Counted from the stretch's first letter, positions 45,513 to 55,458 are shown. The stretch: DNA of 64,000 nucleotides from Bosea sp. OAE506 (GCF_040546595.1 NZ_JBEPOB010000001.1:1985001-2049000); one strand, 5' to 3'. Notes: generated by a model from the sequence alone, not told the origin. Numbers and translations: made by a program.

Positions 45513-46664
45513 ATGGACGGGCCCCTGGATCATGCGGATGTCGTCGGACAGGTTCTCCGAGGCGAGGAGGGCGGGCCTGCGGAGGCAGGGCGGCCATCCG
45601 GCTCGCCGGTGACGGCGCCGACCCGCGAGCGGGGGTCCGCTTCAAAGAAGGAAACGGCCTTGCAGGGCAGCGGCCGTCCGCCGCCCTTCCCGTTCTCCGC
45701 CATCGTGGCGCAGGAGGAGATGAAGCGGGCGCTGCTGCTGGCCGCCATCGACCCCACCATCGGCGGTGTGCTGATCTTCGGCGATCGCGGCACGGGCAAG
45801 TCGACCGCCGTGCGGGCGCTCGCCGCCCTGCTGCCGCCGATGCGCGCCGTCGTCGGCGATCCCTATAACTGTGCTCCCCAGGCGGGAGCGCGCGGGCAGA
45901 AGACCCATCTCGTGCCGGTGCCGGTGGTTGATCTGCCGCTGGGCGCGACGGAGGATCGCGTCGTCGGCGCGCTCGATCTGGAGAAGGCTCTGGTTAGCGG
46001 CGAAAAGGCCTTCCAGCCCGGGCTGCTGGCGCGCGCCAATCGCGGCTTCCTCTATATCGACGAGGCCAATCTGCTGGAGGACCATCTCGTCGATGTGCTG
46101 CTCGATGTGGCGGCCTCGGGCGAGAACGTCGTCGAGCGCGAGGGGCTGAGCATCCGCCATCCGGCGCGCTTCGTTCTGGTCGGCAGCGGCAACCCGGAAG
46201 AAGGCGAATTGCGCCCGCAGTTGCTCGACCGTTTCGGCCTCTCCGTGGAGGTTGCGACGCCCGCCGACCTGCCCACCCGCATCGCGGTGGTGAAGCGGCG
46301 CGATGCCTATGATCGCGATCCGCATGGCTTTGCGGCGCAGTGGCGGGCTGCCGATGCGGCGCTGGGGCGCAAGCTCGTCGCCGCCCGCAAGCGGCTGGCC
46401 ATGGTCGAGACCTCCGATGCCGCGCTAGGCCGTGTCGCCGAGCTCTGCCTGCATCTGGGCACCGACGGGCTACGCGGCGAGCTGACGCTGATGCGGGCGG
46501 CGCGTGCCTTCGCTGCGCTGGAAGGCGACGTGGCGATTGGTGACAGCCATATCCGCAGCGTCGCGCCGATCGCGCTGCGGCACCGGCTGCGACGCAACCC
46601 GCTCGACGAGGCGGGCTCGACGGTGCGGATCGAACGCGCTCTGGCCGAGGTGTTCGGGCCGTGA
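45513..46664 (+). CDS. bchI: Magnesium chelatase ATPase subunit BchI
   Basis: The AAA+ motor subunit that, with BchD and BchH, inserts Mg into protoporphyrin IX, the first committed step of bacteriochlorophyll synthesis. The 383-residue protein has Walker [10 protein letters not shown] near residues 90-98, Walker B and sensor segments ([30 protein letters not shown]) and the arginine finger region. Residues 1-55 are a low-complexity Gly/Ala/Pro/Glu-rich extension longer than in Rhodobacter BchI. Start [11 protein letters not shown] may be correct or a downstream one may be used. BchD follows with an overlap. Confidence 0.94.
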   Translation: MDGPLDHADVVGQVLRGEEGGPAEAGRPSGSPVTAPTRERGSASKKETALQGSGRPPPFPFSAIVAQEEMKRALLLAAIDPTIGGVLIFGDRGTGKSTAVRALAALLPPMRAVVGDPYNCAPQAGARGQKTHLVPVPVVDLPLGATEDRVVGALDLEKALVSGEKAFQPGLLARANRGFLYIDEANLLEDHLVDVLLDVAASGENVVEREGLSIRHPARFVLVGSGNPEEGELRPQLLDRFGLSVEVATPADLPTRIAVVKRRDAYDRDPHGFAAQWRAADAALGRKLVAARKRLAMVETSDAALGRVAELCLHLGTDGLRGELTLMRAARAFAALEGDVAIGDSHIRSVAPIALRHRLRRNPLDEAGSTVRIERALAEVFGP

Positions 46665-48433
46665 GCGCGGTGGGCGCCGGTGCGGAGCGTCCGGCGCTGT
46701 CGCCCTGGCGGCTGGCCGAGCACGCGGCCGCCCTGCTGGCCCTCGATGCTGCTGCCCTTGGTGGGATGACATTGCGGGCGCCGGCAGGGCCGGTCCGTGA
46801 CGCATTTCTGGCCCGGCTCGCCGCTCTGGGGGGCGGGCAGCGGCTGCTGCGGATGCCGGCTGGCATTAGCGATGCACGGCTGCTGGGTGGGCTCGATCTG
46901 GCCGCGACGCTGGCGGCGGGACGCCCCGTCGGCGAGCGCGGGCTGCTGGCGGAGGCCGATGGCGGGATTGTCGTGATCGCGATGGCCGAGCGGCTCGAGA
47001 TTGGGACGGCCGCCCGCATCGCCGCCGTGCTCGATGCCGGTGCGGTGACGGTGGAGCGCGACGGGCTGTGCCTGACGCTGCCTAGCCGCTTCGGTGTGCT
47101 GGCGCTGGACGAGGGCCTCTCCAAGGAGGAACGGCTTCCTACAGCGCTCTCCGACCGGCTGGCCCTGCGGCTCGACCTGACGCCGCTGTCGCATCGCGAC
47201 ATCGAGCCTGACATCTTTTCGCCTGCGGAGATGGCGGCTGCGCGGGCCCGCCCGGCGGCTGCAATTGCCGACGACATGCTCGCCAGCCTGTGCGCGGCCG
47301 CATTCGCGCTGGGGATCGACTCCTTCCGTGCGGCGCTTCAGGCGGTGAAAGTGGCGCGGCTGAGCGCTGCACTCGCCGGACGCGACACGGTGGCGGAGGC
47401 CGACGCGGCGCTGGCCGCCGCACTGGTTCTGGCGCCGCGCGCGACGCGGCTTCCGGCCGTGCCGGAAGACGAATCCGATCCCCAGACGGATCAGCAGGAT
47501 GATCCGCCTCCCGAGGATGGCGAGACCGCCTCCGGCGAGGCGCCGCGCGATCTTGACGATCTCGTGCTCGCGGCTGCGCGTGCAGCGCTGCCGCCCGGGC
47601 TTCTCGCCCGGCTGCTCGCTTCGGGCGGACGGGTGAAGGCGCGTGCGGCCGGGCGGGCCGGACAGATCCAGAAGGCGGCGCGGCGTGGCCGTGTCATCGG
47701 CTCGAAGGCGGGCGATCTGCGCGGTGCGGCGAAGCTCGATGTGGTCGAGACCCTGCGCGCCGCGGCGCCCTGGCAGCGTCTGCGGCGCAGCGAGGCGGCG
47801 ATGGCAGGCCGTGAGGGGCTGATCGTCCGCCGCGAGGACTTCCGCGTCGCGCGCCACAAGCAGCGCAGCGAGACCGCGACGCTGTTCGTCGTCGATGCCT
47901 CCGGCTCCTCGGCGCTGCAGCGGCTCGCCGAGGCGAAGGGCGCCGTCCGGCTCTTGCTGGCGGAGTGTTATGTGCGGCGCGACGAGGTGGCGCTGATCGC
48001 TTTCCGGCGCAGCGCAGCCGAGATCGTGCTGCCGCCGACGCGCTCGCTGGTCGCGGCGGAGCGGGCTTTGTCGGGCCTGCCGGGTGGCGGCGCCACGCCA
48101 CTCGCCACCGCCATCGAGGCCGCCTCTGCGCTGGCCGATGCCGTCAGGCGCAAGGGACGAACCCCGGCGCTGGTCTTCATGACCGACGGCCGCGCCAATA
48201 TCGACCGCGCCGGGCGGCAGGGGCGAGCACAGGCGCAGGCCGACGCGCTGGCCGCGGCACGGGGCCTGCGTGGCGAAGGCTTCAACGCGATCCTGATCGA
48301 CACCTCGCCGCAGCCGCAGCCACAGGCGGCCGAGATCGCGGCCGCGATGGGCGGGCTTTATCTGCCGCTGCCACAGGCCGATGCGGCTGGCGTCGGCCGC
48401 GCCGTCGGTGCGGCCCTGGCGGCCGCGCGATGA
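46661..48433 (+). CDS. bchD: Magnesium chelatase subunit BchD
   Basis: Partner AAA+ subunit of Mg chelatase. The 590-residue protein has an inactive N-terminal AAA domain, an acidic/proline-rich linker ([21 protein letters not shown], residues 267-287) and a C-terminal vWA domain with MIDAS DASGSSA near residue 410. GTG start at 46661 overlaps the bchI stop; its stop overlaps the bchO ATG (ATGA). Confidence 0.93.
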   Translation: MSAVGAGAERPALSPWRLAEHAAALLALDAAALGGMTLRAPAGPVRDAFLARLAALGGGQRLLRMPAGISDARLLGGLDLAATLAAGRPVGERGLLAEADGGIVVIAMAERLEIGTAARIAAVLDAGAVTVERDGLCLTLPSRFGVLALDEGLSKEERLPTALSDRLALRLDLTPLSHRDIEPDIFSPAEMAAARARPAAAIADDMLASLCAAAFALGIDSFRAALQAVKVARLSAALAGRDTVAEADAALAAALVLAPRATRLPAVPEDESDPQTDQQDDPPPEDGETASGEAPRDLDDLVLAAARAALPPGLLARLLASGGRVKARAAGRAGQIQKAARRGRVIGSKAGDLRGAAKLDVVETLRAAAPWQRLRRSEAAMAGREGLIVRREDFRVARHKQRSETATLFVVDASGSSALQRLAEAKGAVRLLLAECYVRRDEVALIAFRRSAAEIVLPPTRSLVAAERALSGLPGGGATPLATAIEAASALADAVRRKGRTPALVFMTDGRANIDRAGRQGRAQAQADALAAARGLRGEGFNAILIDTSPQPQPQAAEIAAAMGGLYLPLPQADAAGVGRAVGAALAAAR

Positions 48434-49323
48434 CCGCGGCGCTGTCCTGGGCGAGCGAGGGGCGGGACTGGCCGAACCGCGCCGCCAGTCGCTTCGTCGA
48501 GGCCGGCGGCCTGTCCTGGCATGTTCAGGAGACGGGCCGGGGGCCGACGCTCCTGCTGCTGCACGGGACCGGTGCCTCGACCCATTCCTGGCGGGATCTC
48601 TTGCCACTGCTGGCGCGCGATTTCCATGTCGTCGCGCCCGACCTGCCGGGCCATGGCTTCACCGAGGCGCCGGAGCGCGACCGGCTCTCGCTGCCGGCGA
48701 TGGCGCGCGGCCTCGCCGCGCTGCTTGGCAAGCTCGGAGTCGAACCGGAGGGGATCGTCGGTCATTCCGCCGGCGCTGCGATCGCGATGCAGATGGTGCT
48801 GACCCGGGCGATCGAACCCGCCTGCCTGATCAGCCTGAATGGCGCGCTGCTGCCGTTCAAGGGCGTGGCTTCGCAGCTTTTTCCGTCAGTCGCGCGGCTG
48901 CTCGTGCTCAACCCGCTGGTGCCGCGCTTCTTCGCCTGGCGGGCGGGGAGTGCCGATGCGGTGACGCAATTGCTGGAAGGCACCGGCTCGCGGCTCGATG
49001 CGCGCGGGCAGGAGCTCTACCAGCGGCTGTTTTCCAACCGCGTTCATATCGCCTCCACGCTGGGGATGATGGCGAACTGGGATCTCGAGACGCTGGGGCG
49101 CGGCTTCGGTCGCCTCGATCTGCCGGTGCTGCTCGTCGTCGGCGCCGGCGACCGGGCGGTGCCGCCCGCCGATGCGCGCGAGGTCGCGCGGCGCCTGCCC
49201 GATGCGCGCATCGAGACGGTGCCGGGCGCGGGCCATCTCGTCCATGAGGAAAAGCCGGCGGAGATCGCGGCGCTGATCGGCGCCGAGATGCTGCGCCACA
49301 GGGAGGCGGTCGCGTCATGCTGA
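48430..49323 (+). CDS. bchO: Mg-chelatase-associated alpha/beta hydrolase BchO
   Basis: A 297-residue alpha/beta hydrolase with nucleophile elbow GHSAGA (residue 115), oxyanion HGTG loop (LLLLHGTGASTHSW) and a C-terminal His in VPGAGHLVHEE. BchO lies with bchID in most photosynthetic proteobacteria and is thought to help chelatase function, though the reaction is not established. Overlaps bchD at the start and crtI (ATG 49317) at the end. Confidence 0.92.
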   Translation: MTAALSWASEGRDWPNRAASRFVEAGGLSWHVQETGRGPTLLLLHGTGASTHSWRDLLPLLARDFHVVAPDLPGHGFTEAPERDRLSLPAMARGLAALLGKLGVEPEGIVGHSAGAAIAMQMVLTRAIEPACLISLNGALLPFKGVASQLFPSVARLLVLNPLVPRFFAWRAGSADAVTQLLEGTGSRLDARGQELYQRLFSNRVHIASTLGMMANWDLETLGRGFGRLDLPVLLVVGAGDRAVPPADAREVARRLPDARIETVPGAGHLVHEEKPAEIAALIGAEMLRHREAVASC

Positions 49324-50861
49324 GCGAGCTTCATCCGCCGAGCCTGGGGGCCGGCACCCGCCAGCCCGAGGCCGACCGCCGGCCCCACGCCGTGGTGATC
49401 GGCTCCGGCTTCGGCGGGCTCGCGGCCGCCATCCGGCTGGGCGCGCGGGGCTACCGCGTCACCGTGCTGGAATCGCTCGACCAGCCCGGCGGCCGCGCTC
49501 GCGTCTTCCGGCAGGACGGTTTCACCTTCGATGCCGGGCCGACGATCGTCACCGCGCCCCATCTCTTCGAGGAGCTCTGGGCGCTGTGCGGGCGGCGGAT
49601 GGAGGACGATGTCAGCCTGACCGCGCTCGATCCCTTCTACCGGCTGATCTTCGCTGACGGCTCGAGCCTCGACTGCTGCGGCGACGAGAAGAAGATGCGC
49701 GCGCGGATCGCCGCCTTCGCGCCCGGCGATTCCGCCGGCTACGAGGCCTTCATGCGCGATGCCGAGGCGATCTACGGGGTCGGCTTCGAGCAGCTCGCGG
49801 ATGTGCCCTTCGGCACGCTCGTCGATATGCTGAAGGCCCTTCCCGCGATGGCACGGCTACGGGCCGACCGCAGCGTCTATGGTCTCGCTGCACGCCATGT
49901 CCGCGACGAGCGGCTGCGGACGGCGCTGAGCTTCCACCCGCTTTTCATCGGCGGGAACCCCTTCGCGACGACGGCGATCTACGCGCTGGTGATCCATCTC
50001 GAGCGCAAGTTCGGCGTTCATTTCGCGCAAGGCGGAACGGGGGCTCTCGTCGCGGGGCTGGTGAAGCTGCTGGAGGGCCAGGGGGCGACGCTGCGCTACG
50101 GCGCGGAGGTGGCGGAGATCACCGTGGCCAATGGCGCTGCGACAGGGGTCCGGCTGGCGGATGGCCAGGCGATCGCGGCCGATGTCGTCGTCTCCAATGC
50201 CGATGCCGCCTATACCTACGGCACGCTGCTGAAGGCGCAGCCGCGCAAACGCTGGAGCGATGCGAAGCTCAAGCGGGCGCGCTATTCGATGTCGGTCGTG
50301 GTCTGGTATTTCGGAACGCGCCGCCGCTACGACAGCGTCCCCCACCACAGCATCCTGTTTGGCCCGCGCTATCGCGGGCTGGTCGAGGACATCTTCGAGC
50401 GGAAGGTGCTGTCGGAGGATTTCAGCCTCTATCTGCATCGCCCGACGGCGACCGATCCTGCCCTCGCGCCCGAGGGCTGCGACGCCTTCTATGCGCTCGT
50501 GCCGGTGCCCAATCTCCAGAGCGGCACCGACTGGGCGACCGAGGCCGAGCCTTTCCGCGCCCGCATCCAGCGGCGGCTCGAGGCGACCCTTCTGCCGGGG
50601 CTCGGCGACAGCCTCGTCAGCTCGCGGCTGATGATGCCGCCTGATTTCCGCGACGAGCTGCTCTCGGTCCATGGCGCGGCCTTCGGGCTGGAGCCGCGGT
50701 TGCTGCAGAGCGCCTGGTTCCGGCCACACAACAGCAGCGAGGAGGTCGACCGGCTCTATCTGGTCGGCGCGGGGACCCATCCCGGCGCCGGGCTGCCCGG
50801 CGTCCTCTCCTCTGCAGCCATTCTCGATACGGTGGTGCCTCATGCGACCCGACTGGTCTGA
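49317..50861 (+). CDS. crtI: Phytoene desaturase CrtI
   Basis: Converts phytoene to neurosporene or lycopene by three or four desaturations, FAD-dependent, at the membrane. The 514-residue protein has the dinucleotide fold VVIGSGFGGLAAAIRLGARGY (residues 24-44) and the carotenoid-desaturase signature near the C-terminus (GAGTHPGAGLPGVLSSA). It starts within bchO and overlaps crtB at 50842, an operon linking bch and crt genes. Confidence 0.95.
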   Translation: MLSELHPPSLGAGTRQPEADRRPHAVVIGSGFGGLAAAIRLGARGYRVTVLESLDQPGGRARVFRQDGFTFDAGPTIVTAPHLFEELWALCGRRMEDDVSLTALDPFYRLIFADGSSLDCCGDEKKMRARIAAFAPGDSAGYEAFMRDAEAIYGVGFEQLADVPFGTLVDMLKALPAMARLRADRSVYGLAARHVRDERLRTALSFHPLFIGGNPFATTAIYALVIHLERKFGVHFAQGGTGALVAGLVKLLEGQGATLRYGAEVAEITVANGAATGVRLADGQAIAADVVVSNADAAYTYGTLLKAQPRKRWSDAKLKRARYSMSVVVWYFGTRRRYDSVPHHSILFGPRYRGLVEDIFERKVLSEDFSLYLHRPTATDPALAPEGCDAFYALVPVPNLQSGTDWATEAEPFRARIQRRLEATLLPGLGDSLVSSRLMMPPDFRDELLSVHGAAFGLEPRLLQSAWFRPHNSSEEVDRLYLVGAGTHPGAGLPGVLSSAAILDTVVPHATRLV

Positions 50862-51913
50862 TCCGCATCTTACGGGCCTCTCGGCGGAGGATTTCGCGGC
50901 CTGCGACCGCATGCTCTGCGACGGCTCGAAATCCTTCCGGGCGGCGGCGCTGCTGCTGCCGCGGGCGATCCGGCGCCCGGCGACGGCGCTCTACGCCTTC
51001 TGCCGGGCTGGCGGACGATGCAATCGATGAGGGGCCGGGCGATGCGGCGACGGTGGCGCGGCTGGAGCGGCGGGTCGAGAGCGCCTATGCGGCACGCCCC
51101 ATCGACCATCCGGTCGACCGCGCCTTCGCCGAGACCGTGCGCGGCTTCGGCGTGCCGCGCAGCGTGGTGATGGCGCTGATCGAGGGGCTCTCCTGGGACG
51201 CGCAGGGCCGGCGCTACGAGACGCTCGATGATCTCTGCAGCTATGCGGCGCGCGTCGCCGGCTCGGTCGGCGTGATGATGGCGGTGCTGATGGAGCGCCG
51301 CTCGGCGGACGTGCTGGCACGGGCGGCGGATCTCGGCGTGGCCATGCAGCTCAGCAATATCGCCCGCGATGTCGGCACCGATGCGGCGATGGGGCGGATC
51401 TATCTGCCGCTCGCCTGGCTGCGCGAGGCGGGCATCGACCCCGAGGCCTTCCTGGCCCGGCCGCAGTTCACGCCGGCGCTCGCCGGGGTCGTGGCGCGTC
51501 TGCTGGCGGAGGCCGAGCGGCTCTATGCGCGTGCCGATGCGGGGATTGCGGCGCTGCCGGCCGCCTGCCGCCCCGGCATCCGGGCGGCGCGGGCGATCTA
51601 TGCCGAGATCGGGCATGAGGTGGCGCGGCGCGGGCATGACAGCGTCTCGCAGCGCGCCGTCGTGCCGGCGCGGCGCAAGCTCGTGCTGCTCGCAGGTGCG
51701 CTCGTCACCGGCTCGGGGGAGGACGGTCTGGCCGCGCCCTCGCTGCCGGGCACGGCCTATCTGGTCGCGGCGGCCGCGATGTCGCAGGCGGCGCGCCCGG
51801 CCTTGCGCGGCGCGCCTCCCGCATGGTGGAATCTGGTTGGCCGGGCTGCGGCGGTGATCGAGATGTTCGAGCGTCTCGGCCGGGTCGAGCGCTCCGTCGT
51901 CAGAGGGCCGTGA
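50842..51913 (+). pseudogene. crtB: Phytoene synthase CrtB, single-base frameshift
   Basis: Makes phytoene from two GGPP, the first carotenoid-specific step. The first 55 residues (MRPDWSDPHL...RPATALYAFC) lie in one frame, the rest (LADDAIDEGPG...VVRGP) in another. At 51,001-51,012 the DNA TGCCGGGCTGGCGGAC would give CRLADDAID if one G of GGG were removed; this is exactly the DxxxD substrate-binding region, so the break is in the most conserved site. The remaining motifs (LSNIARDVGTDAAMGRIYLP) are normal and length would be 356. As the rest of the carotenoid pathway is intact, sequencing error is more likely than true loss. Confidence 0.85.
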
Positions 51914-51928
51914 GGGAGGAATTGTCCG

Positions 51929-52105
51929 ATGTCGTCCAGTGCGCTGATCATCGCCGAGATGGTCCTGACGCTCGGGCTGTGCCTCGGCTTCGGCTTCTAC
52001 CAGCTCTGGGACCTGCGCCGCGAAAAGGCCAAGGACGCCGCCAAGGCGGCGGAGGCCGCGCGGGCGGGCGCCGACCCGACGGTCAAGACCTCCGCGGCAT
52101 CCTGA
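51929..52105 (+). CDS. 58-residue single-pass membrane protein, unknown
   Basis: An ORF of 58 codons: MSSSALIIAEMVLTLGLCLG then FGFYQLWDLRREKAKDAAKA and a C-terminal Ala-rich charged tail. It has a strong GGGAGGA site 8 bases ahead and one hydrophobic helix (about residues 6-24). No gene symbol known. It occupies the place where some photosynthesis clusters carry tspO, between crtB and crtC, and its end overlaps the convergent crtC stop by 23 bases. It could be a carotenoid-enzyme or light-harvesting assembly factor, but that is a guess. Confidence 0.6.
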   Translation: MSSSALIIAEMVLTLGLCLGFGFYQLWDLRREKAKDAAKAAEAARAGADPTVKTSAAS

Positions 52106-53021
52106 AGGGCAGCATCGCCTGCACGACCGGGTTGGCGAAGCGGTCGAGCGACAGGCTTTCATGCATGGCGGTGACGCTCTCGCCAGCGAGCGAGGTCTTC
52201 ACCAGCGAGCGCGCATAGAAGGGCGTGTCCTCCAGCGTCTCCACCAGCGCGGCCGGCCGGCCACGGTCGCTGCGGGTCTCGCGTGCGATGCGCCAGCCAC
52301 TCCTGGGCAGGGCGGCGGTCAGGCCCGGCTGGAGGGGGGTCGCGCGGCCGCCGTCGTCGAATCGCCAGCCCAGATCGAAGGCCGAGCCGTCCCGGCGCGT
52401 GCCGCCATAGAGCACGGCGGCGCCGCCGGCCGTCGCGGCCCGCGACCAGTGCCAGCTCTGGAAGCCGTCGGCGAGCGGCGCGTTGCCCTGGTTCATGTCG
52501 AAATAGCCGGAGCCGCTCCAGCGCAGCGCGGGATCCTCCAGCGCGACCTCGACCCTGGCGAGCGGGGCGACCGGCCACCAGCGATGGGCGCCGTCGGGGT
52601 TCAGCGTCACGACATGGTCGGTGATCGCCTGCGGCGTGACGCGGACCGTGCCGCGGACCCGGCGAGGCACCGGCAGCGGCATGCCGATCTCGTCGATCGC
52701 GATGGTCAGCGACGACCCGTCCCAATGCAGGGCGCTGGGGCCGATGACGAAGCGCTCAGGCCCGACATCGACATGGCGCCGGCCGCGCTCGGTCATGGTC
52801 CAGCGGCGGGCGCCGGGGCCGTAGAGACCGACATTCAGCGCGCAATGATCCAGCGGGTCGTGCCGTCCCCGCCGCCGCGCCCAGGCGTAATAGGGCGAGA
52901 AGACGCTGCCGACGAAGGCGATGATGCTGAGCCCGTAGCGGCCGTCGTCACTCAGCGCGTCGACATACCACCAGGCATAGCCGCCGGACGGGACCGGGAT
53001 GTCGAAGCGAGGTCCGCGACG
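52083..53021 (-). CDS. crtC: Hydroxyneurosporene synthase (CrtC), start unresolved
   Basis: Adds water to the C1,2 double bond of acyclic carotenoids in the spirilloxanthin/spheroidene route. The family N-terminus FDIPVPSGGYAWWYVDALSD and FVGSVFSPYYAWARRR are clear, so homologous sequence begins about 53,015. However there is no ATG, GTG or TTG in frame between there and at least 53,250; the next upstream ATG is about 270 bases back, inside crtD. The end coordinate is therefore an estimate. Either a base is missing near the crtD 3' end, or an unusual start is used. It is co-oriented with crtD and overlaps it. Confidence 0.82.
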   Translation of the reverse strand, partial: RRGPRFDIPVPSGGYAWWYVDALSDDGRYGLSIIAFVGSVFSPYYAWARRRGRHDPLDHCALNVGLYGPGARRWTMTERGRRHVDVGPERFVIGPSALHWDGSSLTIAIDEIGMPLPVPRRVRGTVRVTPQAITDHVVTLNPDGAHRWWPVAPLARVEVALEDPALRWSGSGYFDMNQGNAPLADGFQSWHWSRAATAGGAAVLYGGTRRDGSAFDLGWRFDDGGRATPLQPGLTAALPRSGWRIARETRSDRGRPAALVETLEDTPFYARSLVKTSLAGESVTAMHESLSLDRFANPVVQAMLPFRMPRRS

Positions 53022-54490
53022 AGGCTCTGCACCGCCAGCTGGCCCGACAACGCCACCATCGGGACGCCCGGCCCCGGATGGACGCTGCCGCCCGTCCAGT
53101 AGAGCCCCGGCAGGCGGCTGCGCGAGCCCGGCCTCTCGAAGCTCGCCATCGCGCCATGCGTCGAGCGGCCATAGAGACCGCCCCCCGTCCCGGGAAACAA
53201 CGCCTCCCAATCCGCCGGCTGGGTCGCCAGCGTCGCATCCGGCTGGGGCGAGACCGCCAGCCCGCATTGCGCCAGCCGCGCGAGGCTCCTGTGCAGGCAT
53301 GTCTCGATCTCCTCTGGCGGGAAGCGGGAACGGTCGCCGCTCGGTGGGGCATTGACCAGGACGAGCAGGCGCTCGGGGCCGTGCGGTGCATGGCCGGACT
53401 CGTCGCGATCCTGCGCGCAGACATAGACGGTCGGCTCGGACGGCAGCCGCTCCTGGCGGAAGATTGCGTCGAATTCGGCGGCGTAGTCGTTCGAGAAGAA
53501 GACGTTGTGCCGCTGCAGCGGGAAGCCGGAGGTGCGCGCGACCATGGCGAAGGTGACCGCCGAGAGCGAGCGCTGCGTCGGCCGCGTCGGCGGCGCGTGG
53601 CGGCTGGCGTCGGGGCCGAAGCGGCCGATGGCGATGGCGTTCACGTCCGCATTGCTGACGATCGCGTCGGCACGCAGGACCTCACCTCCGGCGAGGCGCA
53701 CGCCGGCGGCGCGGCCGCCCTCGACCAGGATCTCGCTGACGGCCTCGCCATAGCGCAGCGTTGCGCCTTTCGCTTCGGCGAGCGCGGCCAGGGTTTGTGC
53801 GAGCCGGTGCATCCCGCCCTCGACCAGCCAAACGCCCTCCTGCTCGACATGGGCGACCAGCATCAGCGTCGCCGGCGCCGCAAAGGGGGAGGAGCCGCAA
53901 TAGGTGGCGTAGCGGCCGAAGAGCTGCCGCAGGCGCTGGTCCTGAAAGCTGTTTCCGAGCGCGTCCCAGAGTGTGCCGAAGGGGCTCGCGCCCCAGAGCT
54001 GGCGCAGGCCAGCCAGCCCCGCATGCTGCACCAGCCCGAGCAGGCTCGGCCGCTCGCGCGCCATGAAACTGTCCTTCAGCGCATCGTGCAGGCCGCGCGC
54101 CTGGTCGCAGAAGGCGAGGTAGTTGCGCCCCTCCGCGGGGCCGGCGAAGGCGGAGATCGCATCGGCCGAGGCCGCGCGGTCGGCAAAGAGGTCGAGCCGC
54201 TCGCCTTCGCTCCAGGCGTGGCGGGCGAGGATGGAAGCCGGGGTCAGGGCCAGATGATCGTCGAGGCACGCGCCGGCTTCCGCGAAGACGCGGTCGAAGA
54301 CCCAGCGCATCGTCATCACGGTCGGGCCGGCATCGAGCCTGCGCCCGCCGACGGCGACCTCGCGCATCTTGCCGCCGGGGCCAGCCGCCTGATCGACCAC
54401 GGTGACGTCAAAGCCGCGGGCAGCGAGCAGCAGGGCCGAGACCAGCCCGCCGATTCCGGCGCCGATGACGACGATGCGTCGCGTGTTCAC
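52952..54490 (-). CDS. crtD: Methoxyneurosporene (C3,4) desaturase CrtD
   Basis: Desaturates the C3,4 bond of hydroxy- or methoxy-carotenoids. The 512-residue protein has VVIGAGIGGLVSALLLAARGF at residues 7-27 (FAD fold) and the C-terminal motif TGGSVHPGPGVPMVALSGQLA. Starts at 54490 and diverges from crtE, with a PpsR site in the 96-base gap. Ends overlapping the crtC N-terminal coding region. Confidence 0.93.
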   Translation of the reverse strand: MNTRRIVVIGAGIGGLVSALLLAARGFDVTVVDQAAGPGGKMREVAVGGRRLDAGPTVMTMRWVFDRVFAEAGACLDDHLALTPASILARHAWSEGERLDLFADRAASADAISAFAGPAEGRNYLAFCDQARGLHDALKDSFMARERPSLLGLVQHAGLAGLRQLWGASPFGTLWDALGNSFQDQRLRQLFGRYATYCGSSPFAAPATLMLVAHVEQEGVWLVEGGMHRLAQTLAALAEAKGATLRYGEAVSEILVEGGRAAGVRLAGGEVLRADAIVSNADVNAIAIGRFGPDASRHAPPTRPTQRSLSAVTFAMVARTSGFPLQRHNVFFSNDYAAEFDAIFRQERLPSEPTVYVCAQDRDESGHAPHGPERLLVLVNAPPSGDRSRFPPEEIETCLHRSLARLAQCGLAVSPQPDATLATQPADWEALFPGTGGGLYGRSTHGAMASFERPGSRSRLPGLYWTGGSVHPGPGVPMVALSGQLAVQSLVADLASTSRSRPAAMPGGMSTR

Positions 54491-54526
54491 TCGCCCTCCG
54501 CGTCCCCGTTGACTTCATCGCGAAAC

Positions 54527-54544
54527 TGTCCACTCTTATTGACA
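54527..54544. promoter_or_regulatory. PpsR/CrtJ site in crtD-crtE promoter
   Basis: TGT-N12-ACA (TGTCCACTCTTATTGACA). A second, weaker TGACACATAGAATGTCA palindrome adjoins it (54540-54556). It can regulate both divergent operons, crtDC and crtEF-bchCXYZ-puf. Confidence 0.75.
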
Positions 54545-54586
54545 CATAGAATGTCAGTTTGAAAGAACGCTCATTCGGAGGGTCGC

Positions 54587-55456
54587 ATGGATACCGGGAC
54601 ACGGATCGAACAGACCCTCGAGGCGGCGCTGGCCGCGGGTCACCGTCAGAACTGCCCCCCGCTGCTGGCTCAGGCGATGCGCCATGCCGTGTTTCCCGGC
54701 GGGGCGCGCATCCGGCCGCGGCTGACGCTGGCCGTGGCGCGGGCCTGCGAAGATGCCGACCCTGCCATGGCCAGTGCGGCGGCGGCGGCGATCGAGTTCC
54801 TGCACTGCGCCTCGCTGGTCCATGACGACCTGCCCTGTTTCGACGATGCCGATATGCGGCGCGGGAAGCCCTCGCTGCACAAGGCCTATGGCGAGCCGCT
54901 GGCGGTTCTGGCCGGCGATGCGCTGATCGTGCTGGCCTTCGAGACATTGGCCGAGGCGCCGGCGCGGCGGCCGCAGAGCCTCGGCACATTGCTGCGGGTC
55001 GTCGGCGGCGCTGTCGGCAGCCGTGGCGGGATCGTGGCCGGGCAGGCCTGGGAATCGGAGGCCGCGATCGACTGCGCGCTCTATCACCAGGCCAAGACCG
55101 GGGCGCTGTTTGCAGGCGCGACGATGGCCGGTGCTGCGGCCGCGGGCGTCGCGCATCAGGACTGGCGCTGGCTCGGCGAAAAGCTCGGCGAGGCCTTCCA
55201 GGTCGCCGACGATATCCGCGACGTGGCGGCGACACCGCAGGAATTGGGCAAGCCTTGCGGGCAGGATGCCGCGCATCTGCGCCCGAACTATGCGCTGGCT
55301 CATGGCCTCGGCCCGGCGATCGCGCATCTCGATGCGCTGGTGCTGGAGGCGATCGCCGCCATCCCCGCCTGCCCGGGCCGGCAGGATCTCGGCACGCTGA
55401 TCGGCCTCACGGCCAAGAGCTTCCTGCCCGAGAGCCTGCAGCGCCGCGCGGCCTGA
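54587..55456 (+). CDS. crtE: Geranylgeranyl diphosphate synthase CrtE
   Basis: Makes GGPP from IPP and FPP for carotenoids and bacteriochlorophyll phytyl chain. A 289-residue polyprenyl synthase with the first aspartate-rich motif HDDLPCFDDADMRRG (residues 83-97) and the second DDIRD (near residue 207). ATG follows GGAGGGTCGC. The first gene of crtEF; crtF begins 3 bases after its stop. Confidence 0.95.
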   Translation: MDTGTRIEQTLEAALAAGHRQNCPPLLAQAMRHAVFPGGARIRPRLTLAVARACEDADPAMASAAAAAIEFLHCASLVHDDLPCFDDADMRRGKPSLHKAYGEPLAVLAGDALIVLAFETLAEAPARRPQSLGTLLRVVGGAVGSRGGIVAGQAWESEAAIDCALYHQAKTGALFAGATMAGAAAAGVAHQDWRWLGEKLGEAFQVADDIRDVAATPQELGKPCGQDAAHLRPNYALAHGLGPAIAHLDALVLEAIAAIPACPGRQDLGTLIGLTAKSFLPESLQRRAA

Positions 55457-55458
55457 CC

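Noticed and set aside
53250..53300. Upstream ATG at about 53,267 or the frame start at 53300 as crtC start
   Set aside because: It would add about 85-95 residues of Arg/Gly/Ala shadow from within crtD, with no match to CrtC.
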